Part shown: positions 61,166 through 64,000 of the stretch, one piece after another
How positions within the stretch are numbered: position 1 is the first letter of the stretch
How the letters are laid out: every line of letters starts with the position of its first letter
NCBI GenBank assembly: GCA_016785225.1
Contig: JAFBJZ010000635.1
Span: forward strand, 4,507,501-4,571,500
Source of the DNA: Psettodes erumei
Lineage: Eukaryota; Chordata; Actinopteri; Pleuronectiformes; Psettodidae
Direction: 5' to 3'
DNA: 64,000 nucleotides
The notes under the pieces: model-generated
Seen by the model: only the letters and a program-made list of their open reading frames with translations
The model's database searches: none
Told to the model about the DNA's origin: nothing
Program-made: the position numbers and the translations under genes

Positions 61166-61735
61166 GTTAAACTACAAGTACTTTTCTTTAACTACTCACT
61201 TGTTTGACCCGCTCTGTCCGTCGGCTGTCACAGGCGGTGTGTGTCCGTTTGTGTAAAAAAAAAAAAAAAAAAGCTTTACGTACGTCCTGTCTTCGCCCTG
61301 TGGAGTTTAATAAACTTATGAAGGAGAAAACTACAACCTCATTTATTTTCCGCTCCCGCCACTTTGTCTCCTAAACGCTGCCTCCACCTTCACCTCCACC
61401 TCCACCTCCCCCGACGGAAACTCAACGGCGACAGTGGAGCAGGAAGAAGGCTGTAAAAAAATAACACTGTAAAAAATAATATTAATAAAGATAAATAAAT
61501 GAATAAAACCACTGCACTGAAAATGTTAGCCAAGTAAATGTGTGAGTGTTGTACCTGAAGTAGCAAAAGTAAAAGAAAAATATAGAAATAAAAAATAATT
61601 CAGTTTGCTTTAATGTAAGGGAGGAGAAAGCAGCAAATGAAATAAGAACTGTTTGGCTTTACTGCATAAAAATGACTTAATAATTCATGTGTTGCCAAAA
61701 TCATTACATAAATAACTAACTGATCAACCAATGGA
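61166..61735. other. unique sequence, nothing recognised
   Basis: A18 run near 61256, (CCACCT)n at about 61380-61410 and A/T-rich sequence from 61450. Confidence 0.45.
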
Positions 61736-61779
61736 TTGGTCAACTCGTCTGCTGAATAAAAATTTTATTTTTTGTTTTG

Positions 61780-62015
61780 TTTGTTGGCTTTTTACAGTGC
61801 ATTGTGTTTTAAAGGATCCACACACATTTTGTCTGTCACACATACAACCTCATTAAAGTAGAACATTAGCAAAACATTAGGAACACCTTCAATAACACCA
61901 ACACTGCAAAATGTACAACCATAACGATAATAAAAACACACACATGGTGTGTCGCAGCCAGTGGAGTATGCACTGATGTACTGTGTACACACAGTACACA
62001 GGCTTATTTACTTGA
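61780..62015. repeat. candidate dispersed teleost repeat, AT-rich
   Basis: Blocks AACATTAGGAACACCTTC, ATAACACCAACACTGCA, AACCATAACGATAAT and AGTGGAGTATGCACTGATGT follow each other as in a dispersed fish repeat I recall. It lies in the most AT-rich part of the window (61.4-62.9 kb). No coding capacity. Confidence 0.35.
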
Positions 62016-62724
62016 AATTGTATAAAGTGATGTAATCTGCACAAATAACAGAAAACCAGTGAACCTGCGAGCGCCTCATGTAAAACTGATAAAGTTCATG
62101 CAAGGCTGTGATGAATATTTTACTGTGCATGTGTTATCTCTCTATGTCTGAAAAATATTGTTTTGGAAATCCGAAAAAAAAAGAGGGTAACCAAGGGTCA
62201 AGATCTTGATAGTTGTCGCAGCCATGGCAACGACCCATGTGTGAAGCCCATCGTGCATGTTGACGCCGTCGCATCCCCACAGACGTTACACAATGTGAGC
62301 AAGAGCGTTGTGCCAAGGGGCAGTTCAGAGTGTGTGTGCGTTTTTTTTTTTTTTTTAATGCTGCAATTTCATCACATCTCAGAGAGCTGGATGAATCACT
62401 GTGGAGCTCCGGCTTTATGCTTCAACAGCATAAATAACATCTCAAACAGCAAAACCCACACCGAGACTAGATAATGTTTGTTTTGCATAAGCCCCCCCCC
62501 TTTAAGGAGATAACACACTTGTTTATCTGCTTTCACAGAAGAAGAAAAATGTGTTTTTCACTGCCTCTGTCAAACCATGTTCAACTTTAGCAGCCTGCGT
62601 GCAACATGAACCCAAAGGCACAATTAGTTTGTTTTTTTAATTTCTTCTTTTTTTCCCTCGTCTCTGCCACTTAACCGTCTCTGTTACTTCACCAAGATTT
62701 GATGAGGGAAAAAAAAATAAATTA
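62016..62724. other. AT-rich sequence, no gene recognised
   Basis: T16 run near 62341, C9 near 62493 and T8 near 62629. No gene. Confidence 0.45.
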
Positions 62725-62865
62725 AAGTAAGGATCTTATGTGATTAGGAGTGAAGGGATTAAAGTGTTTACTTACTCTGTGAAAATCACCTGCGCAACCT
62801 GAAGGAACTGCAGCCAACGTAATCTGATTTTAATCACTCGATATTAAATTGGGTCATGGGTTTGC
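62725..62865. promoter_or_regulatory. CNE candidate
   Basis: ATGTGATTAGGAG, GGGATTAAAGTG, AACGTAATCTGATTTTAATC and CGATATTAAATTGGG. Confidence 0.33.
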
Positions 62866-62941
62866 CAAAAAAAGGATTAGTGTTTGGGTTTTGAGTCTTT
62901 TCAGACAAATGTTAAAAACGTATGGACGAGCGCAGGGAGGA

Positions 62942-63072
62942 TTCAAAGGGAGGCGTCCATCCGCTCCATGTCGATGATGGCGTGCAAACTCCCGACGAAA
63001 AACATGAAATTGAAAAAATAAAGGCCTGACCCGATAAAAAATGAGATACAAGCAGAACATAATCAGCCTGGT
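62942..63072. promoter_or_regulatory. CNE candidate
   Basis: CATGTCGATGATGG, ACATGAAATTGAAAAAATAA, CCCGATAAAAAATGAG and CATAATCAGCC. The minus-strand frame is open for about 60 codons but not splice-bounded. A G12 run follows at 63077-63093. Confidence 0.34.
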
Positions 63073-63099
63073 ACCTGGGGTGGGGGGGGGGGGTCATTA

Positions 63100-63300
63100 C
63101 ACCACTTGACAGCTGCAGGGAACAAATTACCCATTAAAGCTGCTGAATGGAACCGATCGGCAACTTACGACAACAACTCCGCCCTGTTTTTCCAGGTTCC
63201 GGCTGATTTGGGTCATTATTAAAGACCATCAGTAAACACACGTCTCACGCCGCTTTATAAAACGGCCACATATTGTTTCAGCCTGGACGGGATTCATCAG
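63100..63300. promoter_or_regulatory. CNE candidate, strong texture
   Basis: CACTTGACAGCTGCAGG (overlapping TGACAG and CAGCTG), CAAATTACCCATTAAAGC, GGTCATTATTAAAGACC (an imperfect palindrome) and GCTTTATAAAACGG (TATA-like). Confidence 0.38.
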
Positions 63301-63317
63301 CCGCCGTTCCTCTGTTT

Positions 63318-63339
63318 GGAGAGAGAGAGAGAGAGAGAG
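63318..63339. repeat. (GA)n microsatellite
   Basis: GA array of about 22 bp. Confidence 0.95.
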
Positions 63340-63434
63340 CGCCGGAGGTCGGAGCAAATTCGGGTTTCGCGGCACCAATCTAGCGGCGAGCTCTCGGCCT
63401 GATCAAGTTGACATTTAGGCCAGAGGAAGAGGTC

Positions 63435-63435
<1 letters not shown>

Positions 63436-63466
<31 letters not shown>
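63436..63466. repeat. (CA)n microsatellite
   Basis: CA array of 31 bp, the first after the 7.5-kb gap. Confidence 0.97.
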
Positions 63467-63467
<1 letters not shown>

Positions 63468-64000
63468 CCACCACTTGTGTGGACTGGAGGTAAATGAGTT
63501 TTTAAGACGGTGTGGTTTGTGGTTGTATAGAAGAAAAGGTTTGTGCTCGTTTCTCCAACATGAGCCTCGCTGGTGAAATCACGCTGCGGTTCATTTGATC
63601 GCCATCTTTAAAAGGAAGAATCTCACCCGCTCACCGCGTCGCCTCTTCACGTGTGGCGCCGCTCGTCATTCCCGTGGGCTGCGTGACGTTTTGTCGGCTC
63701 TCGACAAGCCATCTTTAAAGCCTTCGCTCTTCATCACGGCGAGCCGTGTCACTCCAGCTCACCCCATCCACTGAGTCATCCCTCCACCCGAGTGCACGGC
63801 GAGGTCACTTCCTCGTCGCTGTGAGTGAGTGTGTCTCACAAAGGAGCTGTTTTCTCGCCGCTGCGAGTGTGTCGGGTCCGGCCGCCTCGCCCTCGGCCGA
63901 CCGCCGAGCGGACGAGAACGCCACGAACCTGCAGCAGGTTGCGAAGGAGCCGCGAACGGGAAAATAGGGCCGTGTTTGTGCAGAGCGGGAAGAGCCTGGT
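63467..64000. other. GC-rich sequence, no gene recognised
   Basis: A plus-strand frame from 63746 to a TAG at 63965 is open and ends NATNLQQVAKEPRTGK. It has no ATG start and no clear acceptor, so I do not call a gene. It could be part of an exon whose other features lie outside this window. Confidence 0.3.

Noticed and set aside
1..64000. tRNA, rRNA, CRISPR array, prophage or bacterial operon
   Set aside because: No B-box-like GGTTCGAATCC, no rRNA core, no regularly spaced direct repeats, no ribosome-binding sites and no recognisable prokaryotic gene.

Overview
This window looks like non-coding DNA from a ray-finned fish, most likely a percomorph teleost. Three things point there. About fifty (CA)n/(GT)n arrays lie in 64 kb. 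CpG dinucleotides are not depleted. Degenerate copies of dispersed repeats that I recognise from percomorph introns are present (around 2.0, 5.9-6.2, 10.0, 52.9, 56.2 and probably 61.8 kb). I find no bacterial or viral gene, no rRNA, no tRNA and no CRISPR array. Almost every long open frame is an artefact of simple repeats (Cys-Val or Thr-His runs) or of poly-purine tracts.

The layout resembles a regulatory landscape, either a very large intron or the flank of a developmental gene. Blocks of 70-300 bp with homeodomain-type (TAATTA, ATTAG), octamer, GATA and E-box motifs alternate with microsatellites, G-runs and GC-rich DNA. I call these blocks candidate conserved non-coding elements (CNEs). 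The call rests only on motif density and texture; conservation could not be tested here. The densest clusters are at 8.9-9.6, 15.2-15.8, 19.7-20.0, 24.7-25.2, 29.9-30.5, 33.0-33.9, 43.7-44.9, 55.2-56.0, 57.5-58.1 and 62.7-63.3 kb.

A few segments look like exons, with an open frame of protein-like composition between good splice sites. On the minus strand these are 38629-38744 (best), 25132-25216 and a possible first exon/promoter at 60920-61165. On the plus strand they are a phase-compatible pair at 59837-60001 and 60183-60367, plus 42400-42570 and 29583-29745. I recognise none of them, and chance exon-like segments are expected in 128 kb of two-strand sequence, so all are low confidence. Some are mutually exclusive.

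CA/GT arrays are missing from 3.2-9.4 kb, 31.8-38.3 kb and 55.9-63.4 kb. The last gap is also where the short-intron exon pair and the possible promoter lie. Notable small features are a dispersed repeat copy carrying a near-perfect CTCF core motif (6150-6162), a palindromic double octamer (5383-5396), a TTAA-flanked miniature transposon candidate (22286-22405), three G-quadruplex motifs with single-nucleotide loops, a (GGGCC)n pentamer and several perfect inverted repeats inside CNE candidates.
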